NCBI RefSeq assembly: GCF_900102145.1 | Contig: NZ_FNBC01000001.1 | Coordinates: 62,001-126,000 of the forward strand | DNA: 64,000 bases | Reading direction: 5' to 3' | DNA from: Thermus arciformis | GTDB lineage: Bacteria > Deinococcota > Deinococci > Deinococcales > Thermaceae | Shown here: piece after piece, positions 34,052-44,742 of the stretch | Layout: each line of letters opens with the position of its first letter | Position numbering within the stretch: the stretch's first letter is position 1 | Notes under the pieces: model-generated | What the model was told of the DNA's origin: nothing | The model's input: the letters and a program-made list of their open reading frames with translations, nothing else | Databases searched by the model: none | Translations under genes and position numbers: made by a program

Positions 34052-34450
34052 ATGCGCTGGCCCCTCCTCCTCCCCTTCCTAGGGGTGGCCCTGGGGGAGG
34101 GGCCTAAGCCGTTTCCGGCGGAGGCCGTGCTCCTCCGCTGCGCCCAGGTGGTGCGGGCCCTCGAGGTCCAGGCCCTCTACCGGGAGGACGGCACCACCCT
34201 GGTCCTCCTGGGCCAGGAGCGGCCCCTTCTCCTCCTGGCCGTGGAGCGGGGAAGGCCCTTCCCCCACCTGGGGCCCCTCAAGGGGAGGCCCCTGCCCAGG
34301 CGGCCCTTCGCCTTTGTGAAAGAGCTTTCCCTGGCGCGATGGGTGGTCGCCCTGCCGGGGGAGTACCGCTGCTTCGTCCTCCACCGGGGGCGGGTGGTGG
34401 GGGTCTTGCGCCTGGGGGAGGACCTGGAGCCCCTGCCCCTGCCCCCTTGA
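34052..34450 (+). CDS. Small exported hypothetical protein
   Basis: 132 residues. A short signal-like start (MRWPLLLPFLGVALGEG) and two cysteines (LLRCAQVV and YRCFVLHRG) that could form a disulfide. No family recognised. Last gene of the signalling operon, 11 bases after the previous stop and followed by a hairpin. Confidence 0.65.
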   Translation: MRWPLLLPFLGVALGEGPKPFPAEAVLLRCAQVVRALEVQALYREDGTTLVLLGQERPLLLLAVERGRPFPHLGPLKGRPLPRRPFAFVKELSLARWVVALPGEYRCFVLHRGRVVGVLRLGEDLEPLPLPP

Positions 34451-34470
34451 GGCCCTCGCTCTCAGGGCCT
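34450..34470 (+). terminator. Terminator of the PP2C-kinase-two-component operon
   Basis: AGGCCCT (34450-34456) pairs with AGGGCCT (34464-34470) around a 7-base loop, followed by tccctcctt. The stem begins on the last base of the stop codon. Confidence 0.6.
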
Positions 34471-34496
34471 TCCCTCCTTAGGCCACCCCCCTGGCG

Positions 34497-34502
34497 TAGA
34501 AT
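34497..34502 (+). promoter_or_regulatory. -10 box of addB
   Basis: TAGAAT; predicted start near 34509, two bases before ATG 34511, so almost leaderless. Confidence 0.5.
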
Positions 34503-34510
34503 GCCCCCAT

Positions 34511-36730
34511 ATGAAGCCCGGGCTCTATCCCCTCCTGGGTCCGCCCGCCTCGGGGAAGACCCGGCTGGCCCTGGCCCACGCCCTGGAGGTCCTGCGCGGG
34601 CGGGGGCGGGTCTGGTGGGTGGGCCTGCCCCACCAGCGGCCCTACGTCCTGGAGCTCTTCGGCCGGGAAGGGGCCTTTTTGGGCCTGGAGTACCTCTCCT
34701 TCCAGGCCCTCTACTACCGGGTGCTGGCCGAGGCGGGCCGCCTTGGGCCCCTCCTGCCGGGGGCGGGGCGGGTGGCCCTGGTGGGGGAGGCCCTGCGGGG
34801 GCTCTACGGGCCCGGCGTGGCCCCAGGGGAGGCCCGGCTCTTCGCCCGGGCCATCGCCGAGCTGAAGCGCTTCGGCCTCTCCCCCTTCGCCCTGCCCAAG
34901 GACGGGGAGGCGGGGAGGCTCAGGCGGGTCTACCTCGCCTACGAGCGCCTGAAGCGGGGGAGCCTGGACTACGACGACTTCCGCCGCTACGCCCAGAGGG
35001 CGCCCCTCCGCCTCTTTCCCAAGCCCCACCTCGTGGTGGTGGACGGCCTCCGGGAGGTGGGGCCTTTGGACCTAGCCTTCCTCCGGCGCCTGGCGCGGGA
35101 GGTGCCCGTCCTTCTCGCCCTCGAGGTCCTGCCCCCGGGCCTGGAGCCTTGGGAAACCCTTTCCCCAAGGCCCCTGAAGCGGGAGGTCCTGCGCCTCGCC
35201 AACCCCGTGGAGGAGGCCCGCCACCTCCTCAGGGCCCTGAAGCGGGCCCTGGCCCCCAAGGACCTCGGGGGGGAGGGCCTCGCCCCGGAGGAGGTGCTGG
35301 TGGTGGCCCCGGAGGAGCGCATCGGGGGGCTTCTCCTCCTCAAGGAGGAGTACGGCCTCCCCCTGGAAGACGGCCGGGAGCGGGCCTTGGCGGACACGGA
35401 GGACGGGGAAAAGGTGCTCGCCCTCCTGAGCCCCTTCCCCACGGGCCGGGACCTCCTGGCCCTGGGGTTTTCCGCCCTGGGCCGCCGGGCCCTGCGCCTT
35501 GGCCTTGCGGGGGAGGAGGCCCTAAAGGCCCTGGCCCAGCGGGAAGGCCTTCAGGCGGAGTGGGAGGCCTTCTCCACCCTCCGCACCCCGGGCCCCGACC
35601 CCTTGGCCTGGGCGGAGGAGGCCTTGGAAAGGCTTGGGGTTTCCGCCAAGGAGCCCTTCCTCTCCCGGCTCCGCCTGGCCCTCCGGGTGGGTGGGGGAGC
35701 CCCCCTTGCCTGGTGGCGGAGCTTCCTCCTGGACGAGGCCCTGCCCCCGGGGGTGGGGCGGGGCGTCCCCGTCCTTCCCCCCTTGCGGGCCACGGGGGTG
35801 CGGGCCAGGCGGGCCTACGTCCTGGACTGGGTGGCGGGGCGGTACACCCTGGGGGAGGGGGAGGACTACTTCCTCCTGGAGGAGCTGAGGGAGCGGGGCC
35901 TTCTGGCGCGGCTTCCCAGGCGCCTCAGGGGCCTTGACCCCCTCTTCTGGGAGGAGGTGGCCACCCGGGGGGAGGAGGTCTACCTCCTCTACCCCGAGGC
36001 CGGCCCTTCCGGCCTCTACCCCCCCATGGAGGCGGGGAAGAGGCCCGACCCCCTGCCCCCGGCAAGCCGCCTCGAGGCCCTGCCCCACGCCCCCTTCCGC
36101 CCCCCCTGGCCGAGGGCCGGGGGGGGCCTGCCCTCTGTGGAAGCCCTTAGGCGCCTCCTGGAGTGCCCCTTCCGGGTGTACCTGGAGCGCTTTTTCCCCC
36201 GGGAGGCGGAGGAGGACGGCGCCTTGGGCTGGGATGCCCTCGCCCGGGAGGGGAATGGGCTTTTGGACCACCCCGAGGTGGGGCCTTGGCTAGAGCGGCA
36301 CCAAGCCCACCTGGAGGGGATGCGGTTTTTCGTGGTTTGGGAGAGGCAGGGGTACCGCCTGTGCCTGGACGGGGTGCGGCGGGAGGGGAAGGCCGTGCAC
36401 CTCTACCGCCTTCTTTCGGCGGGGGCAGCGCCTGAGTGGGACGCGCGGAAGCGCTGGACCGAGTGGAAGGCTATGGAGGAACTCCTGGAGGGCAGGTTCA
36501 CGTCCAAGGTGGAGGAGGTGCACCTTTGGGCCTGGCCCTGGCTGGGGGAGCCCGTCCCTTACCGCAAGTGCCCCTTCCGCCGAGGGGAGAGGCTTGGGCC
36601 TTTGGAGGTCATTCGGCCGAGGCTCGAGGAGGCCCTGGCCCTCTGGCGGGAAGGGGTCTTGTCCTCGAGGCCAGGGGGACACTGCCACGCCTGCACCTTC
36701 CAGGACGTGTGCCGGAAGGAGGGGGAATGA
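34511..36730 (+). CDS. addB: AddB-like subunit of the AddAB DNA-repair helicase-nuclease
   Basis: 739 residues. Walker A GPPASGKTRLA near residue 9-19, then an AddB/RecC-like inactive helicase body. The C-terminus has one Cys at ECPFRVYLERFF and three in CHACTFQDVC, the spacing of the AddB iron-sulfur staple. Where the nuclease should have GxIDRxD...DYK, the sequence is LCLDGVRREGKAVHLYRL, so the catalytic DYK is missing and the nuclease is probably dead. The next gene overlaps by 4 bases and encodes the active partner. Function: end resection for double-strand break repair. Confidence 0.87.
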   Translation: MKPGLYPLLGPPASGKTRLALAHALEVLRGRGRVWWVGLPHQRPYVLELFGREGAFLGLEYLSFQALYYRVLAEAGRLGPLLPGAGRVALVGEALRGLYGPGVAPGEARLFARAIAELKRFGLSPFALPKDGEAGRLRRVYLAYERLKRGSLDYDDFRRYAQRAPLRLFPKPHLVVVDGLREVGPLDLAFLRRLAREVPVLLALEVLPPGLEPWETLSPRPLKREVLRLANPVEEARHLLRALKRALAPKDLGGEGLAPEEVLVVAPEERIGGLLLLKEEYGLPLEDGRERALADTEDGEKVLALLSPFPTGRDLLALGFSALGRRALRLGLAGEEALKALAQREGLQAEWEAFSTLRTPGPDPLAWAEEALERLGVSAKEPFLSRLRLALRVGGGAPLAWWRSFLLDEALPPGVGRGVPVLPPLRATGVRARRAYVLDWVAGRYTLGEGEDYFLLEELRERGLLARLPRRLRGLDPLFWEEVATRGEEVYLLYPEAGPSGLYPPMEAGKRPDPLPPASRLEALPHAPFRPPWPRAGGGLPSVEALRRLLECPFRVYLERFFPREAEEDGALGWDALAREGNGLLDHPEVGPWLERHQAHLEGMRFFVVWERQGYRLCLDGVRREGKAVHLYRLLSAGAAPEWDARKRWTEWKAMEELLEGRFTSKVEEVHLWAWPWLGEPVPYRKCPFRRGERLGPLEVIRPRLEEALALWREGVLSSRPGGHCHACTFQDVCRKEGE

Positions 36731-39345
36731 GGCTTTACGTGGCCTCGGCGGGCACGGGCAAGACCCACGCCCTGGTGGAGGAGCTCCTCGCCCTGGTGCG
36801 CCGGGGCGTCCCCTTGCGGCGCATCGCCGCCGTCACCTTCACCCGCAAGGCCGCGGAGGAGCTTAGGGCCCGGGCCCGGGAGGGGGTGGAAAGGCTCTTG
36901 GAGGCCGAGCCCCGCGCCCCCTGGGCCGAGGAGGCCCGGCGGGAGGTGCACGGGGCGGTGTTCACCACCGTCCACGGCTTCCTGGCGGAGGCCCTTCGCC
37001 ACGTGGCCCCCCTCCTTTCCCTGGACCCGGACTTCGCCCTTTTGGACGAGCTCGTGGCCGAGGCCTTCTTTCTGGAGGAGGCGAGGGGGCTCCTTTACCT
37101 CCGGGGCCTGGACCCGGGCCTCGAGGCCCTCCTCCTCACCCTCTACCAAAAGCGCACCCTGGCCGGGGGGTTCACCCCTTTGCCGGGGGCGGAAGACCTG
37201 GTGGGGCTTTTCCAGGAGGCCCTGGAGAGGTACCGCCGCCGCACCCAGGAGGCCTTGGGCCCCGGGGACCTGGAGGCCTGGGCCCTCCGCCTCCTGGAGC
37301 ACCCCGAGGCCCTGGGGCGGGTGGTGGCCCGCTTCCCCCACCTCCTCATTGACGAGTACCAGGACCTGAACCCTTTGCAGGGCCGCTTCTTCCGGGCCCT
37401 GGAGGAGGCGGGGGCGGAGGTGGTGGCCGTGGGGGACCCCAAGCAGTCCATCTACCTCTTCCGCAACGCCCGGGTGGAGGTCTTCCGGGAGGCCCTGGGC
37501 CGGGCGGAGGAGGTCCGCCTTTTGGACCGCACCTTCCGCCACGCCAAGGAGGTGGCCCGCTTCCTCAACCGCTTCGTGGAGCTCTTCCCCGAGGAGGAGC
37601 GGGTCTTGGTGGCCCCCAAGCGGCCGGAGGAGGGGCGGGTGGAGGTCCACTGGGTGGTGGGGGAGGGGGAGTTGGAGGAAAAGCGCAAGCGGGAAGCCGC
37701 CCTCCTGGTGGAGCGCCTTGTGGAGCTGGAGAAGGAGGGCTACCCCTTCTCCCAGATGGCCGTCCTGGTGCGAAGCCGCACCAGCCTTCCCCACCTGGAG
37801 GCCGCCTTCCGCGCCCGGGGGGTGCCCTACGGGCTCAGGCGGGGCCGGAGCTTTTTCAACCGCCCCGAGGTGCGGGACCTCTACCACGCCCTGCGCCTGG
37901 CCCTTTGGGAAGGGCCCTTGGGGGAGGAGGAGCGCCTTTCCCTCCTGGCCTTTCTGCGGGGGCCCTGGGCAGGGCTGGACCTCGCCCAGGTGGAGGAGGC
38001 CCTGCGGGCGGAAGACCCCCTTCCCCTCCTCCCCGAGGCGGTGCGGGAGCGGCTTGCCTGGCTGAAGGGGCTCGCGGGGGCCAAGCCCCTGGAGGCCCTG
38101 AAGGCCCTGGCCCGGGAGGAGGCCTTCCTGAGGCGGCTTTCCCCAAGGGCCCGGGCCAACCTGGACGCCCTCCTCCTCCTGGCGGCCTCCGAGCGCTTCC
38201 CCGACCTCGAGGCCCTCTTGGAGTGGCTTAGGCTCCGGGCCCAGGACCCCGAGGCGGGCGAGCTCCCCGAGGGCGGGGAAGGGGTGAGCCTCCTCACGGT
38301 GCACGCCGCCAAGGGGCTGGAGTGGCCCGTGGTGGCGGTCTTTGACCTGGCCCGGGAGGACCCCCCCTTCCGGGACCCCCTGGCCGTGGGGCCGGAAGGG
38401 GAGGTGGCCCTGAGGGGCACGGAGGCCTTCGCCCGGGTGCGGGAGGCTTGGGCCAAGGCCGAGAAGGAAGAAAGCCTCCGCCTCCTCTACGTGGCCCTTT
38501 CCCGGGCGCGGGACGTGCTCTTGGTGACGGGAAGCGCCTCGAGGCGCCCGGGGCCTTGGGCCAAGGCCTTCCAGGCCCTCGGCCTGGGGCCTGAGGCCGG
38601 GGCGCCCTGGGTCAAGCGGCACCCTTGGGGGGAGGTTTCCCCCCCGGGGTCTCCCTCCCCCGCGCCGGTCCCCCTCGATCCCGCCCCCTACGCCCCCTTG
38701 GCCTTCCCCGGCCGCCCTCTTCCCAGGGTCTATTCCCCGAGCGCCCACCGCAAGGCCGAGGAGCCCCTTTCCCTGGCCGAGGCTTTGGAGGAGGGGGCTC
38801 CGGAGTTCGCCCGGGCCCTGGGCACCCTGGTCCACTACGCCATCGCCCGCCACCTGGACCCCGAGGACGAGGGGGCCATGGCCGCCCTCCTCCTCCAGGA
38901 GGTGGCCTTCCCCTTCCCCGAGGAGGAGCGGGAGGCGCTTTTGGGGGAGGTCCGCCGCCTCCTCCGCCACTACCGGGACCTCCTCTCGGGCCCCCTTCCC
39001 CCCCTGGAGGCCCGGGAGGAGGACCACGCCGAGCTCCCCTTGGTCCTCCCCTTCGGGGGGACGGTCTGGTACGGGGTGCTGGACCGCCTCTACCGGGTGG
39101 GGAAGACCTGGTACCTGGAGGACTACAAGACCGACCGGGAGGTCCGTCCGGAGGCCTACCGCCTCCAGCTCGCCCTCTACTGGGAGGCGGTGCGGCGGGC
39201 CTGGGGGGTGGAGGCGGAGGCCCGGCTCGTCTACCTCCGCCCCCGGGAGGTCCACCCCTTCGCCCCCGAGGCGCTCAGGGCGGCCCTGGAGGAAGTGGCT
39301 AACCCCCCGGGGGAAGCCCCGGGGGGCGGGGAAGGCCAGGCCTAG
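36727..39345 (+). CDS. addA: AddA-like UvrD-family helicase-nuclease
   Basis: 872 residues. Superfamily 1A helicase motifs: [11 protein letters not shown] (Walker A), [11 protein letters not shown] (Ia), [13 protein letters not shown] (Walker B), [11 protein letters not shown] (III), LDRTFRH (IV), [11 protein letters not shown] (V), [10 protein letters not shown] (VI). The C-terminal RecB-like nuclease is intact: [22 protein letters not shown] and EDYKTD, with QLALYWEA. Compact for AddA (usually about 1200). Starts on the addB stop (ATGA). Its last four bases overlap the convergent rpsI stop. Confidence 0.93.
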   Translation: MRLYVASAGTGKTHALVEELLALVRRGVPLRRIAAVTFTRKAAEELRARAREGVERLLEAEPRAPWAEEARREVHGAVFTTVHGFLAEALRHVAPLLSLDPDFALLDELVAEAFFLEEARGLLYLRGLDPGLEALLLTLYQKRTLAGGFTPLPGAEDLVGLFQEALERYRRRTQEALGPGDLEAWALRLLEHPEALGRVVARFPHLLIDEYQDLNPLQGRFFRALEEAGAEVVAVGDPKQSIYLFRNARVEVFREALGRAEEVRLLDRTFRHAKEVARFLNRFVELFPEEERVLVAPKRPEEGRVEVHWVVGEGELEEKRKREAALLVERLVELEKEGYPFSQMAVLVRSRTSLPHLEAAFRARGVPYGLRRGRSFFNRPEVRDLYHALRLALWEGPLGEEERLSLLAFLRGPWAGLDLAQVEEALRAEDPLPLLPEAVRERLAWLKGLAGAKPLEALKALAREEAFLRRLSPRARANLDALLLLAASERFPDLEALLEWLRLRAQDPEAGELPEGGEGVSLLTVHAAKGLEWPVVAVFDLAREDPPFRDPLAVGPEGEVALRGTEAFARVREAWAKAEKEESLRLLYVALSRARDVLLVTGSASRRPGPWAKAFQALGLGPEAGAPWVKRHPWGEVSPPGSPSPAPVPLDPAPYAPLAFPGRPLPRVYSPSAHRKAEEPLSLAEALEEGAPEFARALGTLVHYAIARHLDPEDEGAMAALLLQEVAFPFPEEEREALLGEVRRLLRHYRDLLSGPLPPLEAREEDHAELPLVLPFGGTVWYGVLDRLYRVGKTWYLEDYKTDREVRPEAYRLQLALYWEAVRRAWGVEAEARLVYLRPREVHPFAPEALRAALEEVANPPGEAPGGGEGQA
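39303..39326. terminator. Bidirectional hairpin inside the 3' end of addA
   Basis: CCCCCCGGGG (39303-39312), loop GAAG, CCCCGGGGGG (39317-39326): a perfect 10-base stem within addA codons, directly downstream of rpsI on the minus strand. There is no strong U-tract on either strand. Confidence 0.55.
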
Positions 39346-39728
39346 CGCTTGGAGTACTGGGGGGCGCGGCGGGCCTTGTGCTTGCCGTACTTCTTGCGTT
39401 CCACCACGCGGGCGTCCCGGGTGAGGAAGCCCAGGGGCTTGAGCTTCGCCCGGTAGTCGGGGTTGTACTGGAGGAGGGCCCGGGCCACCCCCAGCTTGAT
39501 GGCGTCCACCTGGCCGCTCTTCCCCCCGCCCCGCACGGTGATGTAGGCGTCAAAGCGGCCCAGGGCGTCCACCACCCGCAAAGGCTCCAGGGCGGCCAGG
39601 GCCCGCACCAGCCCCTGGAAGTACTCCTGGAAGTCCTGCCCGTTCACGGTGACCTTGCCGCTTCCCGGCCTCAGGAAGACCCGGGCCACCGCCTCCTTCC
39701 GCCGTCCGGTGCCGTAGTACTGCTCCAT
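39342..39728 (-). CDS. rpsI: 30S ribosomal protein S9
   Basis: 128 residues, [19 protein letters not shown] start and [17 protein letters not shown] end as in T. thermophilus S9; the basic C-terminal tail reaches the P-site tRNA. ATG 39728 overlaps the rplM stop (TGATG). I see about seven differences from the T. thermophilus sequence as I remember it (for example Ser instead of Asn after RPG), which argues for a sister species. Confidence 0.98.
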   Translation of the reverse strand: MEQYYGTGRRKEAVARVFLRPGSGKVTVNGQDFQEYFQGLVRALAALEPLRVVDALGRFDAYITVRGGGKSGQVDAIKLGVARALLQYNPDYRAKLKPLGFLTRDARVVERKKYGKHKARRAPQYSKR

Positions 39729-40153
39729 CACTTGACCTCCAGCTTCTCGGGCTTCTGGGCCTGGTGGGGGTGGGTGGGCCCGGCGTAGACCTTGAGCCGC
39801 TTGAAGAGCCTCCGGCCCAAAGGCCCCTTGGGGAGCATCCCCTTCACCGCGTGCTCCAGCACCCTTTCGGGGTGGGTGGCCAGCATCTTCTCCAAGGGGA
39901 TTTTCTTAAGCCCCCCGGGGTAGCCGCTGTAGCGGGTGTAGACTTTTTGCTCCAGCTTTTTCCCGGTGACGCGGACCTTGTCGGCGTTCACCACCACCAC
40001 GAAGTCCCCCATGGCCACGTTGGGGGTCCAGTCGGGGCGGTGCTTGCCCCGGAGGAGGGTGGCGATCTGGGTGGCGAGCCGCCCCAGGGTCTTGCCCTCC
40101 GCGTCAATCAAAACCCAGCGGGGTTTCACCTCTTTAGGCACGTACGTCTTCAC
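39728..40153 (-). CDS. rplM: 50S ribosomal protein L13
   Basis: 141 residues starting [21 protein letters not shown] from GTG 40153, with GGAGGG 5 bases upstream; a longer frame to 40243 is leader RNA. Core [38 protein letters not shown] is essentially the Thermus L13. Operon rplM-rpsI with a structured leader. Confidence 0.98.
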   Translation of the reverse strand: MKTYVPKEVKPRWVLIDAEGKTLGRLATQIATLLRGKHRPDWTPNVAMGDFVVVVNADKVRVTGKKLEQKVYTRYSGYPGGLKKIPLEKMLATHPERVLEHAVKGMLPKGPLGRRLFKRLKVYAGPTHPHQAQKPEKLEVK

Positions 40154-40187
40154 CAGGGCCCTCCTTATGGCTTGGGCGAAAAGGCTC

Positions 40188-40224
40188 CGCTCTTGGCGGG
40201 GGATCGGGGGACCCCGCAAGAACG
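40188..40224 (-). promoter_or_regulatory. Structured 5' leader of rplM-rpsI (candidate L13 autoregulatory element)
   Basis: In the mRNA sense, CGTTCTTG (40224-40217) pairs with CAAGAGCG (40195-40188), and inside it, after a bulged C, CGGGG pairs with CCCCG around a 10-base loop. Transcription should start near 40227 (TAAAGT box at 40239-40234), so the hairpin lies at the very 5' end, about 35 bases before the L13 start. L13 leaders are known in other bacteria; this one is inferred. Confidence 0.5.
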
Positions 40225-40233
40225 CCAAAGGTA

Positions 40234-40239
40234 ACTTTA
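40234..40239 (-). promoter_or_regulatory. -10 box of rplM-rpsI
   Basis: TAAAGT on the minus strand in the gap to the divergent pyrG; start near 40227 and a leader of about 74 bases. Confidence 0.45.
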
Positions 40240-40284
40240 CCACACCCTAGGCCCCTCTGGGTAGATGTGGTAGGCTAAGGACCC

Positions 40285-41914
<1,630 letters not shown>

Positions 41915-41931
<17 letters not shown>

Positions 41932-43680
41932 AAAGATCGCTGTTAATCGTCAGGGGGGTTTTCGGCAAGGCGATTGCCTAAGACCTCCTTTATTTTTTCC
42001 AGAATGAGCTTGCCTCTCTCACGCAAGAAGGTTTCGTACTGATCGTCTGACAAGATGAGAGGGTTTATCTCTCCACCAGGGGTGAATTGAATGGGTAACA
42101 AAGCATTCCTTAAGCGATGGTTCGCCACATTTATACCCATACGATCCTTAAGATCGCGAATGTAGTCTGACGGATTTCTGTTTGAAAGGAGTTGATTGCT
42201 CTCGCTGGTTAGGGGTACCAAATTTGCGATAGAGTCTACCTTCTTCTTTCCACCAAAAGACCGAGGAAAAATGTGGTGAATTTCCAAAACATCTGATTCT
42301 ATCCTGGAACCCGAGTAAAAATCTTCAGGGATCACCCGCCTTAAGAGGGCTTGAATGGCTTTATATCTATTATCGCTTTTTGCGAGGTTAATCAAACTTT
42401 CAAGATCAAGTTTAACCTCAGGTAGATCATCCTCTGGGATTTGCCCTTCCTCTAAAAGTTTTTGAAGGCTTTTGTAGTGAATGAAGATTCTGTAATTTGT
42501 AGCCCTAAAACCACTTTGTAAAACATTTGCGAAAAACCATTGCACCAATTTGTCTCGCTTTTCTACAAGGAATGCCTGTTGCTTCTTGGGCTCTAAATCA
42601 GCTAGAGCTCCGGCAAGAGCTACTAACTGACTTTCGCCAACATAATACCTTGGCTCGAGGCCGCACTCGCTTTGCGCCCACTTTATAGCGGAAACCAGAG
42701 CTGAAACTGCTTTATCCCAGTTTTTGTTAATGTCTTCTTTTCTAAGTTTGAGTTGTTCGCTGCGAGAAGGCTCGGTGTTTTTCTCAATAAGGACGATAAT
42801 TTGAAGGATTCGTTCGCCGTCTATATCAAAGCGTTTGAGTAGATTATGAGAGCTTCGGGCTCTTTCGTATAAATTTCTAAGGTCTGGCTCTGGGAAATAA
42901 CGTGCAACAGCAAGATCAAAGGTAGTTAAGCGCGTTCCGGTTGAATTTATTGTTTCAAAGATGCGGCAAATGGCCTCTATCCCCTCTTGCCCGTCCAAAA
43001 GGATATAGGGAACCTCATAATTGCGGATGGTTTCAAATATACGGTTAACTTTTTGTATCGCTTTCATTGCCTTATCTCGCTCCTCTTTAAAGAAACCCAG
43101 AAAATAGTCAATGACGTGTTTTTGCTCTTCTCCTTCGGTGACAAGATCTGCGCGCACCCACCGCCCATTATTGCGGGTTGGATCTTTCACTCCCGCAAAA
43201 GAAGTTTTCTTGATCCAATCCGACCGCTCATCTTCAAATGAGCTGTATAGCGCTTGCAGATCAAACCAATAAGTTTTCTGAGGGTGGGCGTTTAGCAATA
43301 CGCGAACAATGGAGGTCATTCTTTGTTGGCCATCCAATATAAGCAATTCCTGCCCCTCAGTTGGCGTATCTTCATCTTCAGGGGGGTTTTCCGAAAGGCT
43401 ATTTCCCAAGGTGGACTCTGAATCATCCACAGCAACCTGAAGAGGGCGAGTGCTTAGGCGAATCTCAGGGCTTGGCTCTAACAAAAGTAGCGATCCAATA
43501 GGGTAATTGCGCGCAATGGAGTCTATGAGTAGAGCAACCTGGGCTTCATTCCAGACAAAATCACGTTGAAATTGGGGAAGCTTAAACTGGTTGAGCCTAA
43601 CTTTTTTCAACAGCTGATTCATTCGGAATGATCCTGTACGCATACCTCAAATACTGCCACGATAATTGAGCGCCTGTCAA
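41915..43680. other. Low-G+C genomic island (boundaries approximate)
   Basis: From the last codons of pyrG to the last codons of the DUF815 gene the sequence is strikingly A+T-rich, with Ile/Lys/Asn codons ending in A or T that are nearly absent elsewhere in the window. It holds one complete gene. No terminal inverted repeats, integrase, target-site duplication or tRNA end is seen at the edges; tRNA-Lys lies 1.1 kb away, beyond an ordinary gene. Confidence 0.85.
41943..43643 (-). CDS. DUF262/DUF1524-like HNH nuclease, candidate anti-phage protein
   Basis: 566 residues. DUF262 ParB-like domain: LPQFQRDFVWNEAQVALLID (about 22-41), NYPIGSLLLL and ILDGQQRMTSI (DGQQR at 104-108, the nucleotide-hydrolysis motif). 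HNH/DUF1524 part: LEIHHIFPRSFG (about 455), KVDSIANLVPLT and SNQLLSNR. The two-domain layout is that of GmrSD and SspE-type restriction proteins, which attack modified or unmodified phage DNA. ATG 43643 follows an AGTATT box (leaderless); ATG 43622 is the alternative. Codon use is foreign to the genome. It is a stand-alone gene with no methylase or ssp genes nearby; exact target unknown. Confidence 0.88.
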   Translation of the reverse strand: MRTGSFRMNQLLKKVRLNQFKLPQFQRDFVWNEAQVALLIDSIARNYPIGSLLLLEPSPEIRLSTRPLQVAVDDSESTLGNSLSENPPEDEDTPTEGQELLILDGQQRMTSIVRVLLNAHPQKTYWFDLQALYSSFEDERSDWIKKTSFAGVKDPTRNNGRWVRADLVTEGEEQKHVIDYFLGFFKEERDKAMKAIQKVNRIFETIRNYEVPYILLDGQEGIEAICRIFETINSTGTRLTTFDLAVARYFPEPDLRNLYERARSSHNLLKRFDIDGERILQIIVLIEKNTEPSRSEQLKLRKEDINKNWDKAVSALVSAIKWAQSECGLEPRYYVGESQLVALAGALADLEPKKQQAFLVEKRDKLVQWFFANVLQSGFRATNYRIFIHYKSLQKLLEEGQIPEDDLPEVKLDLESLINLAKSDNRYKAIQALLRRVIPEDFYSGSRIESDVLEIHHIFPRSFGGKKKVDSIANLVPLTSESNQLLSNRNPSDYIRDLKDRMGINVANHRLRNALLPIQFTPGGEINPLILSDDQYETFLRERGKLILEKIKEVLGNRLAENPPDD

Positions 43681-44699
43681 CAGCTTTGGGCGAACTGCCT
43701 GGCCGCCCGCCCGGAGAAGCCCCGGCTTAGGGCGAAGCGCAGGGCCTCCGCTTCCTCCTCTTGGGTGAGGGGGCGGCCCAGGTGGTGGGCCACGGCCCGG
43801 AGGAAGAGGGCCTTGTCAAAGGGCGGGAAGGTGAGCACGAGCCCGAAGCGCTCCGCCAGGGCCAGCTCCTCCTGGAGGGCGTCCCAGGCCTCGGGGGCCT
43901 CCCCGGGGAGGGGGTTTTCCCCCAGGCGGCGCACCAGGTGGCGGCGGTTGGAGGTGGCGAGGAGGAGGACGTTCTCGGGGGGGCCCTCGAGGCTTCCTTC
44001 CAGGAGGGCTTTAAGGTGGTGGAAGGCCTCGTCCTCGGGGTCCAAGGAAAGGTCGTCCAGGAAGAGGAAGAAGCGGTGGGGAAGGAGGGAAAGCCTTTCT
44101 AGAAGCTCCTCCAGGCGGAAAAGGGCGCCCTTTTCCACCTCCACCATGCGGGCTTCGGGCAGGTGGAGGAGGCTTTTGGCCGCGGTGCTTTTCCCCGTGC
44201 CCCGGGCCCCATAGAGGAGGGTGTGGAGGGCGGGCCTTCCGGAAAGGAAGCGCTCGGCGTTCTCCCTCAGGGCCTTGAGCTGGCCCTCGTACCCCAGAAG
44301 CTCCCCTTCTTTGGGCAGGCGGGGGTGGGGGAGGGGGCGGAGAGCCCCGTCAAAGCGGAAGGCCCTATATAGGGCGAAGGGCCAGGGCCCGTGGGCCCGC
44401 AGGACCCGCACCAGCGCCTCGGGGTCCCGGGCGAGGAGGGCCTCTAGGGCCTCTTCCTCCGCCGGGGTGGGGGGGCGTTCCCCGAGGCTTCCTAGGGGAA
44501 AGGAGGCCCGCCTTTCCTGGAGCCTTAGGAAGGCCTCCTCGAGGTCCAGCCGGATGAGGTCCAGAAGCCCGGGGGTGGGTCTCAGGGCCCGCCAGGCCCA
44601 GGGGGCTTTCAGGAGGGCCTGGGCCAGGGCGTAGCCCCAAGGCTCGCCCTGGGGGAGGTCCAGGGAGAGGAGGTCCAGGGGGCTTTGGGGAAGCTCCAT
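43677..44699 (-). CDS. DUF815-like AAA ATPase
   Basis: 340 residues. Central DUF815-type P-loop domain: GYEGQLKALRENAERFLSGRPALHTLLYGARGTGKSTAAKSLL (Walker A GARGTGKS), FLFLDDLSLD (Walker B), LLATSNRRHLV (sensor 1), FGLVLTFPPFDKALFLRAV lid. N-terminal 120 residues are helical and family-specific. Function unknown. ATG 44699 (or 44708) lies near a TAAGAT box. The C-terminus ends GRAARQFAQSC exactly where A+T-rich island DNA begins, so the natural last residues may have been replaced by the insertion. Confidence 0.82.
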   Translation of the reverse strand: MELPQSPLDLLSLDLPQGEPWGYALAQALLKAPWAWRALRPTPGLLDLIRLDLEEAFLRLQERRASFPLGSLGERPPTPAEEEALEALLARDPEALVRVLRAHGPWPFALYRAFRFDGALRPLPHPRLPKEGELLGYEGQLKALRENAERFLSGRPALHTLLYGARGTGKSTAAKSLLHLPEARMVEVEKGALFRLEELLERLSLLPHRFFLFLDDLSLDPEDEAFHHLKALLEGSLEGPPENVLLLATSNRRHLVRRLGENPLPGEAPEAWDALQEELALAERFGLVLTFPPFDKALFLRAVAHHLGRPLTQEEEAEALRFALSRGFSGRAARQFAQSC

Positions 44700-44720
44700 G
44701 GGCCCCATCTTAAGGGAAAT

Positions 44721-44738
44721 CCCCGGGTTTCCCCGGGG
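44721..44738 (-). terminator. Terminator after tRNA-Lys
   Basis: CCCCGGG (44721-44727) and CCCGGGG (44732-44738) form a 7-base stem with a 4-base loop, 5 bases beyond the CCA end, followed on the minus strand by ATTTCCCTT. Confidence 0.6.
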
Positions 44739-44742
44739 GCTT

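Noticed and set aside
36559-39255. Minus-strand open frame of 898 codons opposite addB/addA
   Set aside because: A shadow created by high G+C and third-position bias; the translation is Gly/Pro/His/Leu-rich low complexity with no motif, while the plus strand has complete helicase-nuclease motifs.
40154-40243. 30-residue N-terminal extension of L13
   Set aside because: L13 begins KTYVPK in Thermus; the upstream bases form the leader hairpin and promoter.
41943-43643. Toxin-antitoxin or restriction-modification partner next to the DUF262 gene
   Set aside because: The island contains no second open frame of credible size; flanking genes are pyrG and a DUF815 ATPase with native codon use.
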